Below are positions 17,309 through 26,127 of a stretch of 64,000 nucleotides of DNA, piece by piece. This DNA comes from Paenibacillus sp. R14(2021) (GTDB lineage: Bacteria; Bacillota; Bacilli; Paenibacillales; Paenibacillaceae). Position numbers and translations under genes: made by a program. Each line of letters opens with the position of its first letter. Position 1 is the stretch's first letter. The stretch covers positions 2,825,501-2,889,500 of the forward strand of contig NZ_CP080269.1 of NCBI RefSeq assembly GCF_019431355.1, read 5' to 3'. The notes beneath the pieces are model-generated. The model searched no databases. It saw nothing but the letters and a program-made list of their open reading frames with translations, and was not told the DNA's origin.

Positions 17309-18142
17309 ATGTTAAGTCAAGCACAAATGACAGAATTTGAAAACAACGGTTTTCTAAAAGGGGATGTCGTTCTGAGTGACGCCGAGGTGGAATCGCTGCG
17401 CGAAGAGCTGGATAAAGTTATGAACGGCGAAAGCGTAAAGAAGCCCGTTCTGAACCACAACATGCTGTCCTCCGATTCTCCCTATGACAACATGAAGATG
17501 ATTGCGAGCGAGAAAGTCGTGCAAATCGTCAATATTTGGATGGCAAGCGATTTGTTCTTGCAGCATGCGGCTAATTCCAAAATTTGCGAGGAAGTCGCCC
17601 AGCTGTCTCATACGAATTCCCTTCGCATCTGGCATGATCAGATTCAATACAAGCCGCCGGTGACGGGCGGACCTACCGCTTGGCATCAGGATCATCCGCT
17701 GTGGCCGATCATTCAGCCGGCCGATCTCGTAAGCGCATGGGTTGCGCTTGACGACGCGGTCATCGAGAACGGCTGCATGTGGATGGTGCCGGGCAGCCAT
17801 AAGTGGGGCAATCACCAGCGTTACCTGTCCAGCACGAAAGACTTCAAGCCGTTCCACAAGCAGCCGGAAATGCTGCCGAACAACGCGGTCGTCGAAGCGG
17901 TGCCGTTCGAAATCAAGAAAGGGCAGGTCGGCTATCATCACTGCCTCACCTGGCATGGCAGCCCGCATAACCGCTCCGATATGAAACGCCGCGCCATCGC
18001 CGTTCATTACATGCCTGGCCATACGCGCTATGAGCCGATCGGCAAGCATGCCATGCTTTCGTACGTGAACGTACAGCCGGGCGAACTTCTGGTCGGGGAT
18101 CATTTTCCAGAGGTATTTAAAAAGCAAATCGTGCAAGCGTAG
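17309..18142 (+). CDS. Phytanoyl-CoA dioxygenase (PhyH) family protein
   Basis: A 277-residue Fe(II)/2-oxoglutarate-dependent dioxygenase-type protein. The facial triad appears as HxD in WHQDHPLWPI and the distal histidine in CLTWHGSPHN, with a likely 2-oxoglutarate-binding arginine soon after (NRSDMKRR). Family members hydroxylate diverse small molecules. The ORF begins at 17285, but GAGAGG lies 9 nt before the ATG at 17309. The divergent AraC gene with a cupin sensor suggests control by the enzyme's substrate, a pairing I regard as common in Paenibacillus. Confidence 0.88.
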   Translation: MLSQAQMTEFENNGFLKGDVVLSDAEVESLREELDKVMNGESVKKPVLNHNMLSSDSPYDNMKMIASEKVVQIVNIWMASDLFLQHAANSKICEEVAQLSHTNSLRIWHDQIQYKPPVTGGPTAWHQDHPLWPIIQPADLVSAWVALDDAVIENGCMWMVPGSHKWGNHQRYLSSTKDFKPFHKQPEMLPNNAVVEAVPFEIKKGQVGYHHCLTWHGSPHNRSDMKRRAIAVHYMPGHTRYEPIGKHAMLSYVNVQPGELLVGDHFPEVFKKQIVQA

Positions 18143-18152
18143 GAGAATCAAA

Positions 18153-18186
18153 TACAGGCCGTTCATCACCGGATGAACGGCCTGTA
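18153..18186. terminator. Perfect 15-bp hairpin after the PhyH gene
   Basis: Arms 18153-18167 and 18172-18186 are perfect complements with a 4-nt loop. The T tract is weak on both strands, so termination is likely but less certain than elsewhere. Confidence 0.6.
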
Positions 18187-18332
18187 CGCATTGGACCAAC
18201 CGATACGGTTTGTCAAAAGTCAAGTATATGAAACACCTTGGCCGACATGCAGCCCGAACGCCGCCGTTTGTAAGCCCGGGATACTTTCGGTATAGTAAGA
18301 GGCAGATAGAATTCGTCTTAGGAGCGTTTGAA

Positions 18333-19418
18333 ATGGAAAAAAATCGTACGCGCACCACATCGGCAGCCGGAAGATCCGCTGCTCCAGGCAAACCAGCCGG
18401 ACGCGGCAAGCCTGCCTCAGCCTCTCACAACCGCGCTGCCCTGCACGGCAAACCAGCCGCTTACGGCAAAACCGCAGCGCAAAGCAAACCAGCACCGGGC
18501 AGAGCACCTGCTCCCCCGCAGCCGGCCAAGCCTGCAAGCCGCACCTATGAAGTGAAAGCGCCTGCCGAGCTGCTGGCTTTCCTGATTCACGCCGTAAGCG
18601 GCGAAGGCCGCAATGCCTTGAAAGCCATGCTTAGCCGCGGTCAAATTGCCGTGAACGGTACGGTAACGAAGCTCTACAACCATCCGCTTCTGCCGGGCCA
18701 CACCGTCACCGTGTCCAAGGAACGCATCGTAGAGGCTCCGCCGCTGATCGGTCTGACCATTCTGCACGAGGACGATGACATCATCGTCGTGCTGAAGGAT
18801 GCAGGCTTGCTCTCTATCGCGTCCAACCAAGAGAGCGAGCTGACCGCATACCGCCAATTGACCGCCCACGTCCGCCTCGGCGATCCGCGCAGCCGTATCT
18901 TCGTCGTGCACCGTCTGGACCGCGATACGTCCGGCGTCATGATGTTCGCGAAGAGCGAGGCCGTGCAGCAGAAGCTGCAGACAACCTGGCAGGAAAGCGT
19001 GGAAGAGCGCACGTATATCGCGCTTGTAGAAGGGAAGGTCAAGAAGCCCGAAGGGACGATTTCCTCCTATTTGAAGGAAAGCAAGACGCTTAAAATGTAC
19101 TCCAGCGCAAGTCCAGTCGATGCGCTGCATGCCGTCACGCATTATAAAGTGCTGCAAAGCAATGACAACTTCTCGCTGCTGGAGGTGTCGCTTGAAACCG
19201 GCCGCAAGAATCAAATTCGCGTTCATATGGAAGACATCGGCCATCCCATCGTCGGAGACAAGAAGTACGGCTCCAAATCCAGAGCCATCAGCCGGCTCGG
19301 CTTGCATGCCCGCGTACTAGCCTTCCATCATCCGACAACAGAGAAGCTGGTTCGTTTCGAGACCGACATTCCCAAGCTGTTCCTGAACCCGTTCAAGGAA
19401 GGCTTTAACCGCAAGTAA
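18333..19418 (+). CDS. RluA family pseudouridine synthase with basic N-terminal tail
   Basis: A 361-residue RNA pseudouridine synthase. The catalytic aspartate lies in HRLDRDTSGVMMFAKS, and the IRVHMEDIGHPIVGDKKYGS segment is typical of RluA. An S4 RNA-binding domain precedes it (LLAFLIHAVSGEGRNALKAML...GQIAVNG). Residues about 5-75 are a low-complexity basic tail built on GKPA-like repeats, which could add nonspecific RNA affinity. TTAGGAG lies 8 nt before the ATG at 18333; the open frame back to 18210 has no site. Whether it modifies 23S rRNA or tRNA is not decidable here. Confidence 0.9.
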   Translation: MEKNRTRTTSAAGRSAAPGKPAGRGKPASASHNRAALHGKPAAYGKTAAQSKPAPGRAPAPPQPAKPASRTYEVKAPAELLAFLIHAVSGEGRNALKAMLSRGQIAVNGTVTKLYNHPLLPGHTVTVSKERIVEAPPLIGLTILHEDDDIIVVLKDAGLLSIASNQESELTAYRQLTAHVRLGDPRSRIFVVHRLDRDTSGVMMFAKSEAVQQKLQTTWQESVEERTYIALVEGKVKKPEGTISSYLKESKTLKMYSSASPVDALHAVTHYKVLQSNDNFSLLEVSLETGRKNQIRVHMEDIGHPIVGDKKYGSKSRAISRLGLHARVLAFHHPTTEKLVRFETDIPKLFLNPFKEGFNRK

Positions 19419-19443
19419 GCCTATGCATCCAGGAAGCTTCCCC

Positions 19444-20380
19444 ATGTCAAAAGCAGATAACATGCTCGCCATCCTATGGCTGCTGAAAGCAAATAAACGC
19501 ATGACGGCCAAACAGCTGGCAGATGCGCTGGAAATGCATATCCGCACCGTATACCGGTACATCGACGCGCTGTGCGCGAGCGGCGTTCCGATTGTGGCGG
19601 ACTCCGGGCATAACGGGGGATACAGCCTGCTGGAGCAATTCAAAACATCGCCGCTCTTCTTCAATGCAGCGGAACAGAAGGCGCTCGTACAAGCAGCCGT
19701 CTTCGCCCAGGAAGCCGGCTATCCATACAGCGAAGAACTGAAGGGGGCAATGGTGAAGCTGAAGCGCTACACCAATGCAGAACAGCGCATCGCTATGGAG
19801 CATTATTTAGACGGGTTCGAGGTCATCAGCTCGGGTGCGGATATGGGTATGGAAAACACTTTGCGGCAGCTGGAGCTTGCCGTTTCCATCTGCAGCACCT
19901 TGCTGATCAAACATCAGAAGGGCTACGGAATGGACCCGCAGCAAAGACAACTGGTATCTCGTCGCCTATTGCCATCTCCGCCGGGACATTCGCAGCTTCC
20001 GGGTCGATCGAATCATTTCGACCTTGACCACGGAGGCTGTATTCGAGCGTCCGGCAAACTTCTCCGCACGGAGCTATATGCTCCAGGAATTAAAGCCTTG
20101 GGCATACAAGGAAGAAGAGGAGCTCACCCGCGTCATCCTGAGGGGCAAGCCCGAAACGTTGAACGCCTTGTGCGAAACCTGGCTGTTCAGCGATTCACTG
20201 GCCGAGCGTACGAAGGACGAAGCCCATTTCCTTCTGGATGAGACCGCGATCGATACGTATCTCCCCTACCATGTGCTAGGCTACGACACTCGGCTTCAGG
20301 TCGAGGCACCCCGCTCGCTGAAGGAGCGGTTAATTGCCCTTACGGAGGAGCTTCACGTGCACTACAAATCAACGATTTAG
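19444..20380 (+). pseudogene. Frameshifted HTH/WYL transcriptional regulator
   Basis: Two frames together make one DeoR-type helix-turn-helix plus WYL-domain regulator. The first frame encodes the HTH (MTAKQLADALEMHIRTVYRYI) and the start of the WYL region. The second frame, readable from about 19946, encodes DNWYLVAYCHLRRDIRSFRVD, which is the conserved core of the WYL domain, and runs to 20380. The frame changes between roughly 19900 and 19946, where sequence expected between MDP and KDNWYL is missing, suggesting a small deletion. AGGAAG precedes the ATG at 19444. It overlaps the convergent MBL gene by 12 bp. A sequencing error is possible. Confidence 0.8.
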
Positions 20381-21064
20381 CGGAATGCCTTCCGACGCTC
20401 CATGACGGCTCAGGTAAGCGTCAATCTGCTCCGCAGGCTGAACGACAGAATCGCCATGGCAAATTTCCAACCGCTTCGGACGCAGCTTGCGAACGATCTC
20501 GCTGCTCCTGACCGCTTCCTCCATATCGGCCGTAAACATCGGCATCGGCTTGCGAAGCTTTCCCTTCTTCGACGTGAACAAATCCCCCGCCAGCATGACG
20601 CCGTCCCGTTCATGATAATAGACGACATGGCCCGGCGAATGCCCTGGCGTCAAATGCACGGATAACCCACCCACGGAAGCCAATTCTCCGCGTGAAGTCT
20701 CCGCGAGCGGATTGGCAAGCCCCGCCGCTACGGATTGCTGCGCTTTCTTACGGCGCGGATACGGCATCCGGCCTTCCATGTACGGAATTTCGACTTCATG
20801 CGCGTGCACCGTAACGTCTGGGTACTTAGCCAGCAACCCTCGGATAGCTCCCGTATGATCGGAATGACCATGCGTCAAAACAATGCGGCGAAGCGGCCGC
20901 TTTATCTCCTGCTCGATGAACCTGACAATCCCCTTATTCATTAGCGAAATGCCCGCATCCACAAGCGTAATGCCATCCTCTTCGACGATAGCCCAAATAT
21001 GAATCGGAATAATGACCCATGTGCTCAAGCTCCAAATATGCTCGGAAATCTGTTCGATTCTCAT
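20369..21064 (-). CDS. MBL-fold metallo-hydrolase
   Basis: A 231-residue metallo-beta-lactamase-fold hydrolase. The metal site is visible as HGHSDHTG, with further ligands in TPGHSPGHVVYY, AGDLF and CHGD. These are the class B/glyoxalase-II-like signature residues and are complete. There is no signal peptide, so it is cytoplasmic. The substrate cannot be assigned. GAGAGGGAG lies about 10 nt before the ATG. Its 3' end overlaps the frameshifted WYL regulator, which is its convergent neighbour and a possible former regulator. Confidence 0.9.
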   Translation of the reverse strand: MRIEQISEHIWSLSTWVIIPIHIWAIVEEDGITLVDAGISLMNKGIVRFIEQEIKRPLRRIVLTHGHSDHTGAIRGLLAKYPDVTVHAHEVEIPYMEGRMPYPRRKKAQQSVAAGLANPLAETSRGELASVGGLSVHLTPGHSPGHVVYYHERDGVMLAGDLFTSKKGKLRKPMPMFTADMEEAVRSSEIVRKLRPKRLEICHGDSVVQPAEQIDAYLSRHGASEGIPLNR

Positions 21065-21747
21065 CGTTTATTCGCTCCCTCTCAATTGTAACCACTGGTT
21101 ACTAACCGTCGGTTATAATATATGTCACCTCATTCAAACTGTCAACAACAAGTTTATGTTTCGATTCACGAAATAAGGACATCGCGCAGCGCTGCTCGTC
21201 CTCGCCGCACTCTCGATCCGGACGACGAATTTACACCGACAATTTTCGCCAAATTGAGGAATTGTAAATATAGGCGAGCAAACAGGAGAAAACCGAAAGT
21301 TATGGGCGGTTAACGATACTTTTTATAATATTCTGAATATTTACAAAATATAAAAACGCCTGTACACTGAAGTCAGATCAAACGATGGCGCTGCTTCTTC
21401 AGAGGAGCAAGATGCTGCAGAATAGCAATCGCAATCGGGCTGATCGGCAGTCCACTTTCAAGCAGAGAGGGGATAGTCCATTGAAGCGAGTCAGCGAAGG
21501 ATGTCCTAGAATGATCCGCGAAAGGAGTAAGGCGGATTAACGAGGTCGGGGCATTCGGGTTCCAGGATGAGAATTGCAGCAAACAAAATCTGAAAATGTG
21601 GTTATGCATTTTGAAATGGAGAGCGGTAAACAATTGAATAGTTGTAGATTGGTCCAATAGGGATTCCGGTTGTCATCAGACAAGCGGGATCCCTATTAAC
21701 GTTGTTTGCACATTCTGAGAACGAGGCATGAATGGGCATCTGGGGAC
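21065..21747. other. Long intergenic region, no convincing gene
   Basis: This gap of about 680 bp is AT-richer than its flanks. It holds ORFs of 63 and 94 codons that lack ribosome-binding sites and any recognisable family. Near its right end is a strong hairpin (21656-21697). I see no transposase remnant or tRNA. Confidence 0.6.
21656..21697 (+). other. Stable compound hairpin in the intergenic region
   Basis: AATAGGGAT pairs with ATCCCTATT, and within it TTGTC pairs with GACAA around a 4-nt loop. Downstream on the plus strand is a modest T-rich stretch. It could end a small RNA transcribed across 21320-21650, or be a remnant repeat. Confidence 0.45.
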
Positions 21748-21786
21748 TTGACGCGAATATCTAATTAGAATATTATCTAATTAGAT
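21748..21786 (+). promoter_or_regulatory. Promoter with twin palindromic operators for the ArsR-DUF2087 gene
   Basis: The -35 is TTGACG (21748-21753), the spacer 17 bp, and the -10 TATTAT (21771-21776). ATCTAATTAG, part of a 12-bp palindrome, occurs at 21759 and again at 21775, a 16-bp repeat that brackets the -10. This is the layout of an ArsR-family autoregulatory operator. Confidence 0.7.
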
Positions 21787-21822
21787 ACTTATTTAATATA
21801 AGAAAGGCGGTTTATGCTTGTG

Positions 21823-22431
21823 ATGCAGCTCGACAAGATCGTCAATTATCATAAGGCGCTGGCGGATCCGAACCGAATTCGAATACTTATTTTGCTGTCG
21901 GAGGGCGAGATGACCGGGCAGACGCTTGCCGAGAAGCTGTGTCTCTCCCCCGCTACCATTACGCATCACGCCGCCAAGCTGCGCGCCGTCAGCCTCATTC
22001 ATGAGCGCCGCGACAAGAATGCGATTTATTTCTCGCTGGACGTTTATTTCTTGAAGCAGTATGAAGGCGCGCTTCAGGCTGTGCTTGCCAAGCCGGAACA
22101 ATATATGGACAAGGAGCCTCAAGAGATGGATGAGAAGAACGAGAAGCTGAAGCAGTCCGTGCTGCGCAATTTCTTTACGGAAGGCGGCAAGCTGAAGCAT
22201 ATTCCAGCCCAGCTGAAGAAGAAACGCATCGTGCTGGAGCATCTGGCCGATCAGCTGCAGGAAGGTCGAAGCTATACGGAGAAAGAATTAAACAGCTTTA
22301 TTCAACAGTTCCACCCCGACTTCGCCACCATTCGCCGGGAGTTCATCATGCACGCTTATTTGTACCGGGAGCAGGAAGTGTATGAACGCAATCCGAAGGA
22401 AATGTGGGAACGCTGGGACAACCTATCCTAA
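21823..22431 (+). CDS. ArsR-type regulator with C-terminal DUF2087
   Basis: A 202-residue protein. The first 85 residues form an ArsR-like winged helix (KALADPNRIRILILLSEGEMTGQTLAEKL, then CLSPATITHHAAKLRAVSLI). The C-terminal part, beginning near KLKQSVLRNFF and containing GRSYTEKELNSFIQQFHPDFATIRREFI, is a DUF2087 domain, often fused to such regulators. No metal-binding cysteine pair is evident, so it is probably not a metal sensor. AAGGCGG allows starts at 21814, 21820 or 21823; I use the last. It is 18 bp upstream of the ABM monooxygenase, and twin operators precede it, so it probably represses its own operon. Confidence 0.87.
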   Translation: MQLDKIVNYHKALADPNRIRILILLSEGEMTGQTLAEKLCLSPATITHHAAKLRAVSLIHERRDKNAIYFSLDVYFLKQYEGALQAVLAKPEQYMDKEPQEMDEKNEKLKQSVLRNFFTEGGKLKHIPAQLKKKRIVLEHLADQLQEGRSYTEKELNSFIQQFHPDFATIRREFIMHAYLYREQEVYERNPKEMWERWDNLS

Positions 22432-22449
22432 AGGAGGCTGCTTCATTCG

Positions 22450-22809
22450 ATGAACAAGGAGCAACGCAAGGGCGGTGACGACCGGTCACCTGGCATTGCC
22501 CGGACACCGGAGCCGCCGTATTATGCCGTCATCTTCACCTCAGAGCGCACGGACGGAGACAACGGCTACGGCGACATGGCATCGCGCATGGAGGAGCTGG
22601 CTGCAGAGCAGCCCGGATACCTCGGCATGGAGAGCGCCCGCGAAGCAGATGGCGTCGGCATCACCGTTTCCTATTGGGCATCGCTCGAGGCCATTCGAAG
22701 CTGGAAGGCCAATCCCGCCCATCTTCTCGCCCAGAAGCAAGGGCAGGACGATTGGTATGCCGCCTACAGCGTACGCATTTGCCGCGTGGAGCGGGAATAT
22801 TTGTTTTGA
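22450..22809 (+). CDS. Antibiotic biosynthesis monooxygenase (ABM) family protein
   Basis: A 119-residue ferredoxin-like-fold protein similar to B. subtilis YqjZ. After a 20-residue polar leader come YYAVIFTSER, EELAAEQPGYLGMESAR and ITVSYWASLEAIRSWKANPAHLLAQ, the standard ABM strand-helix pattern with the conserved tryptophan. Such proteins can oxidise quinones or degrade heme; the substrate here is unknown. AAAGGAGG lies 12 nt before the ATG. It is the second gene of a two-gene operon with the ArsR-DUF2087 regulator and ends at a bidirectional terminator. Confidence 0.87.
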   Translation: MNKEQRKGGDDRSPGIARTPEPPYYAVIFTSERTDGDNGYGDMASRMEELAAEQPGYLGMESAREADGVGITVSYWASLEAIRSWKANPAHLLAQKQGQDDWYAAYSVRICRVEREYLF

Positions 22810-22816
22810 ACTCGAA

Positions 22817-22860
22817 GAAAAGGCGGCCAAGAATCGTAGCATCGATTCTTGACCGCCTTT
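22817..22860. terminator. Bidirectional terminator between ABM gene and IMPDH gene
   Basis: AAAGGCGG and CCGCCTTT form the base, and CAAGAATCG/CGATTCTTG extends the stem, with one mismatch between. It serves the two convergent genes. Confidence 0.88.
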
Positions 22861-22877
22861 GAAGCATTGACCGGCTC

Positions 22878-24380
22878 TTATTCGCCGGTAATGTTGTTTT
22901 CTTTCAGAATCACGTCATGCGCGCCGCCTTCGACGATACTTGTCGCCGATACAAGCGTAATCCGCGCATTACGCTGCAGCTCCGGAATCGAAATCGATCC
23001 GCAGTTGCACATCGTGGATTTGATTTTGTGCAGCGTCTTGCTCAAGTTCTCATGCAGGCTTCCGGCATACGGCACGTAGGAGTCGACGCCCTCTTCGAAC
23101 ATCAGGCCGGCCTTGCCGCCCGTATCGTAGCGTTCCCAGTTGCGGGCACGGTTCGAGCCTTCGCCCCAGAACTCCTTCACGAAATTGTTGCCTACCTTCA
23201 ATTTGCGCGTAGGGCTCTCGTCGAAACGGGCGAAGTATCTGCCCATCATGACGAAATCCGCGCCCATTGCGAGCGCAAGCGTGATGTGGTAGTCATGAAC
23301 GATGCCGCCGTCGGAGCAGATCGGCACGTAAATCCCTGTTTTCTCGAAATATTCGTCGCGCGCTGCCGCTACTTCGATCATGGCGGAAGCTTGTCCACGC
23401 CCGATCCCCTTCTGTTCACGCGTGATACAGATGGAGCCGCCGCCGATGCCGACTTTGATGAAGTCCGCGCCTGCTTCGACGAGATAGAGGAAGCCTTCGC
23501 GGTCAACCACGTTGCCGGCGCCGATCTTAACGTCGCCGAAGGTTGATTTGACATATTGAATCGTATCTTGCTGCCATTCCGAATAGCCGTCGGAGGAGTC
23601 AATTACCATAACGTCAACGCCAGCAGCGACAAGCGCAGGAACGCGTTCCTTATAATCCTTTGTATTAATCCCCGCGCCGACGATGTAGCTCTTGTTGGCA
23701 TCGAGCAGCTCGGACGGGTTTTCTTTATGCTCGTCATAGTCTTTGCGGAAAACGAGATTATCCAGGTTGCCGTCTTCGTTAACGATCGGCAGACAGTTCA
23801 GCTTGTGATCCCAGATCAAATCGTTCGCTTCCGACAGCGTAATGCCGGATTTGCCGTAAATCAGCTTGGAGAACGGCGTCATGAATTCGCTGACAGACTT
23901 CGTAAGCGAATCGCGGCTTATGCGGTAGTCGCGTCCCGTCACGATCCCGAGCAGCTTGCCCTTCGGCGATCCGTCGCTTGTAATGGCAACCGTGGAGTGA
24001 CCGGTGCGCTCCTTCAGCTCCAGTATATCCTTCAGCGTATGGCTAGGCGTTAAGTTGGAACGGCTGACGACGAATCCTGCTTTGTAGCTCTTCGCTTTGC
24101 GGACCATCTCCGCCTGACCTTCGACCGACTGCGAACCGAAGATGAACGAGATGCCGCCGCTGCGCGCCAGCGATACAGCCATGCGGTCATCCGATACAGC
24201 CTGCATAACCGCGGACGAGAACGGAATGTTCAGATGGTAAGCCGGCTCCTCGCCTTTCTTGAATTTCACAAGCGGCGTTTTCAGCGAAACATTCGAAGGG
24301 TTGCACGCCTTGGTCGTCAAATTTGGCACCAGCAGAAATTCACTGAAGGTGCGGGATGGTTCCATGTAATAGTGAGCCAA
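22878..24380 (-). CDS. IMP dehydrogenase, Tritrichomonas-like type
   Basis: Oxidises IMP to XMP with NAD in guanine nucleotide synthesis. It has 500 residues: an N-terminal barrel half, a CBS-pair (Bateman) insertion around residues 105-225, then the second barrel half. The catalytic cysteine is in [15 protein letters not shown], and the flap arginine-tyrosine pair in [11 protein letters not shown]. From memory, these segments and the ends ([19 protein letters not shown]) match the protozoan Tritrichomonas foetus enzyme far better than ordinary Bacillus GuaB, so this may be a second IMPDH. The start is a TTG at 24380, with AGGAGG 8 nt upstream. It lies 92 bp after ctpA and has its own likely promoter. 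Confidence 0.92.
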   Translation of the reverse strand: MAHYYMEPSRTFSEFLLVPNLTTKACNPSNVSLKTPLVKFKKGEEPAYHLNIPFSSAVMQAVSDDRMAVSLARSGGISFIFGSQSVEGQAEMVRKAKSYKAGFVVSRSNLTPSHTLKDILELKERTGHSTVAITSDGSPKGKLLGIVTGRDYRISRDSLTKSVSEFMTPFSKLIYGKSGITLSEANDLIWDHKLNCLPIVNEDGNLDNLVFRKDYDEHKENPSELLDANKSYIVGAGINTKDYKERVPALVAAGVDVMVIDSSDGYSEWQQDTIQYVKSTFGDVKIGAGNVVDREGFLYLVEAGADFIKVGIGGGSICITREQKGIGRGQASAMIEVAAARDEYFEKTGIYVPICSDGGIVHDYHITLALAMGADFVMMGRYFARFDESPTRKLKVGNNFVKEFWGEGSNRARNWERYDTGGKAGLMFEEGVDSYVPYAGSLHENLSKTLHKIKSTMCNCGSISIPELQRNARITLVSATSIVEGGAHDVILKENNITGE

Positions 24381-24424
24381 AATTGTCGCCTCCTGTTGGA
24401 TGGGTTCCGAAATAAATTTTTACA

Positions 24425-24453
24425 AGCATATCACAGAGCCCTGAAACAAGCAA
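24425..24453 (-). promoter_or_regulatory. Candidate promoter for the IMPDH gene
   Basis: Read leftward: -35 TTGCTT (24453-24448), 17-bp spacer, -10 TATGCT (24430-24425). It sits in the short gap between ctpA and the IMPDH gene. Confidence 0.5.
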
Positions 24454-24472
24454 TGGAAGTTCTATATTTCCG

Positions 24473-25915
24473 TTATTTCGCCGCGGCAGACCCGCTTTCC
24501 GCCGTTTCGAGCAGTTCAACCGCTTTGTTTCGCTGCGGATCTTCCGACTGGAATTTGTCGGTCAGGCGATTCAGGATGCGATATGCGGTCCGGTCGTTCA
24601 TGTCCCCGGTAACCGGCAGCGATTCCTGCTCTTGGAACGTGCGGACGGCTGCCGCCATGCTCGCATTGTAAATGCCGAAGCCGGCACCGACCTGGTAGCC
24701 GATAGCCTGCAGCATCTTCTGCACCGTTACAACGTTGTCGCCGTAATCGCCGACCGTCAGCTTCAGGCCTGCATCCAATCTTGGAAGCAGCGCGTAATCG
24801 GGTGCCGCCACCGTAACATTCGGCTCGATGCCCTTCTTATGAATCCATTGGCCGTTCGGCGTCCGCCACTGCGCTTCCGTCAGCTTCAGCACGGAGCCGT
24901 CGTTCAGCTGATTGAAGTTTTGCACGATTCCTTTGCCGAACGTCTTCTCGCCGACAACCTGCGCGCCTGCCGTATCTTTGAGCGCCGCAGTCAGTACCTC
25001 AGCGGAGCTCGCCGTATGCGAATCCACGAGAATAGCGATCGGCAGCCTCCACGGCTCCTTCTGACTCGATTTATGCGTCAGCACTTGTTTCTCATCCTTA
25101 TAGACCACTTGCACGATCGTTTTGCCTTTCGGCACGAAGCGGTTCGCGATCTCGATCGTTGGATTCAGCAGTCCGCCGGGATTGCCGCGAAGATCGAGCA
25201 GCAGCGACTTCATTCCCTGCTTCTGCAGGCTCTTGACGGCCGCGTCAAATTCCTCTGCCGTCTTCTCGGCGAAGCGGCTGATCGTAATCTCCCCGATTCC
25301 CCCTGCTCTCATCTCCGAGGAAACCGTCAGCACCGGCACGTCGCCCCGAATGACGGGAATGGTAAGAAGCCCGCTTGCGCCCGCCCGCTGAATTTGAATG
25401 TTAACCGTTGTGCCTGCTTTGCCCTGCAGCAGGTTTTTCAAGTCATCGAACACCAAGCCCTTTACGCTTTTCCCGTCAACATTGACGATGGCGTCTTCTT
25501 TCTTCAGTCCGGCTTTGGCCGAAGGAGCGCCCTTAATCAGATTGTCGATGATATACGCGCCGTCCTCTTGACGAATTTCCACGCCGATGCCGACAAAATG
25601 ATCCTGATAGGATTGCATGTACGCCTCGCCCTTTTCTCCGGAGAGGAAGACCGAATACGGGTCCCCGAGAGAATTCACCATGCCTTCGGAGGCTCCGTCG
25701 ATAAGCTTCTTGGCATCTGCGCCGTTTAAGTAATCCTTCATAATTTCTTTATAGGAATACGATAAATTGCCGAATGCCTTTTCCTTTATAATGGGATTCT
25801 GCAGCACCATGCTGTAGCGTCCTCCCACGAACCCCACTGCACAAACAATAACGATCAGCACGGCCAGCTTAACCTGCCGCCGCTGTTTGACCGCTTTCTC
25901 GCCATAAATACTCAT
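24473..25915 (-). CDS. ctpA: C-terminal processing peptidase, S41 family
   Basis: A 480-residue membrane-anchored protease. One N-terminal transmembrane helix (LAVLIVIVCAVGFVGGRYS) is followed by a PDZ domain (GIGVEIRQEDGAYIIDNLIKG), the S41 catalytic domain and a peptidoglycan-binding type 1 repeat near the C-terminus (GDYGDNVVTVQKMLQAIGY). The Ser-Lys dyad is visible as SHTASSAEVL and GEKTFGKG. This domain order is that of B. subtilis CtpA/CtpB-like enzymes, which act outside the membrane, some in sporulation signalling. A GGAAGAGG precedes the ATG. Confidence 0.9.
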   Translation of the reverse strand: MSIYGEKAVKQRRQVKLAVLIVIVCAVGFVGGRYSMVLQNPIIKEKAFGNLSYSYKEIMKDYLNGADAKKLIDGASEGMVNSLGDPYSVFLSGEKGEAYMQSYQDHFVGIGVEIRQEDGAYIIDNLIKGAPSAKAGLKKEDAIVNVDGKSVKGLVFDDLKNLLQGKAGTTVNIQIQRAGASGLLTIPVIRGDVPVLTVSSEMRAGGIGEITISRFAEKTAEEFDAAVKSLQKQGMKSLLLDLRGNPGGLLNPTIEIANRFVPKGKTIVQVVYKDEKQVLTHKSSQKEPWRLPIAILVDSHTASSAEVLTAALKDTAGAQVVGEKTFGKGIVQNFNQLNDGSVLKLTEAQWRTPNGQWIHKKGIEPNVTVAAPDYALLPRLDAGLKLTVGDYGDNVVTVQKMLQAIGYQVGAGFGIYNASMAAAVRTFQEQESLPVTGDMNDRTAYRILNRLTDKFQSEDPQRNKAVELLETAESGSAAAK

Positions 25916-25997
25916 ACGACACCTCTTCCAAAATGAACCTGTAACCCACTCTATCGCATTCCAAGTGCGGTAGCAAGTTCAGCCGCCGAAAGACAAT

Positions 25998-26064
25998 AAG
26001 ACTCCCGCCGCGAGCGTAAAGGACCGGCCTTGAGACCTGTCCTTCCGCCCCGCGGGGGAGTCTT
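25998..26064 (-). terminator. Long hairpin terminator of the aldo/keto reductase gene
   Basis: The base AAGACTCCC/GGGAGTCTT continues through CCGCG/CGCGG, and an inner AGGAC/GTCCT stem lies in the loop. Read leftward it is followed by a T-rich stretch. Confidence 0.7.
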
Positions 26065-26127
26065 GATTAAAGATGCGCCGGTTATTTCCCTAAACGGTAC
26101 ACCAATAGGGTACGTTCCATGCACCTG

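Noticed and set aside
21122-21313. 63-codon ORF in the intergenic region
   Set aside because: No ribosome-binding site and arginine-rich composition typical of noncoding frames.
21373-21657. 94-codon ORF in the intergenic region
   Set aside because: No ribosome-binding site and no family resemblance; its upstream end runs into the compound hairpin.
24632-25729. 365-codon ORF antisense to ctpA
   Set aside because: Arginine- and leucine-rich shadow with no family features; ctpA motifs are on the minus strand.
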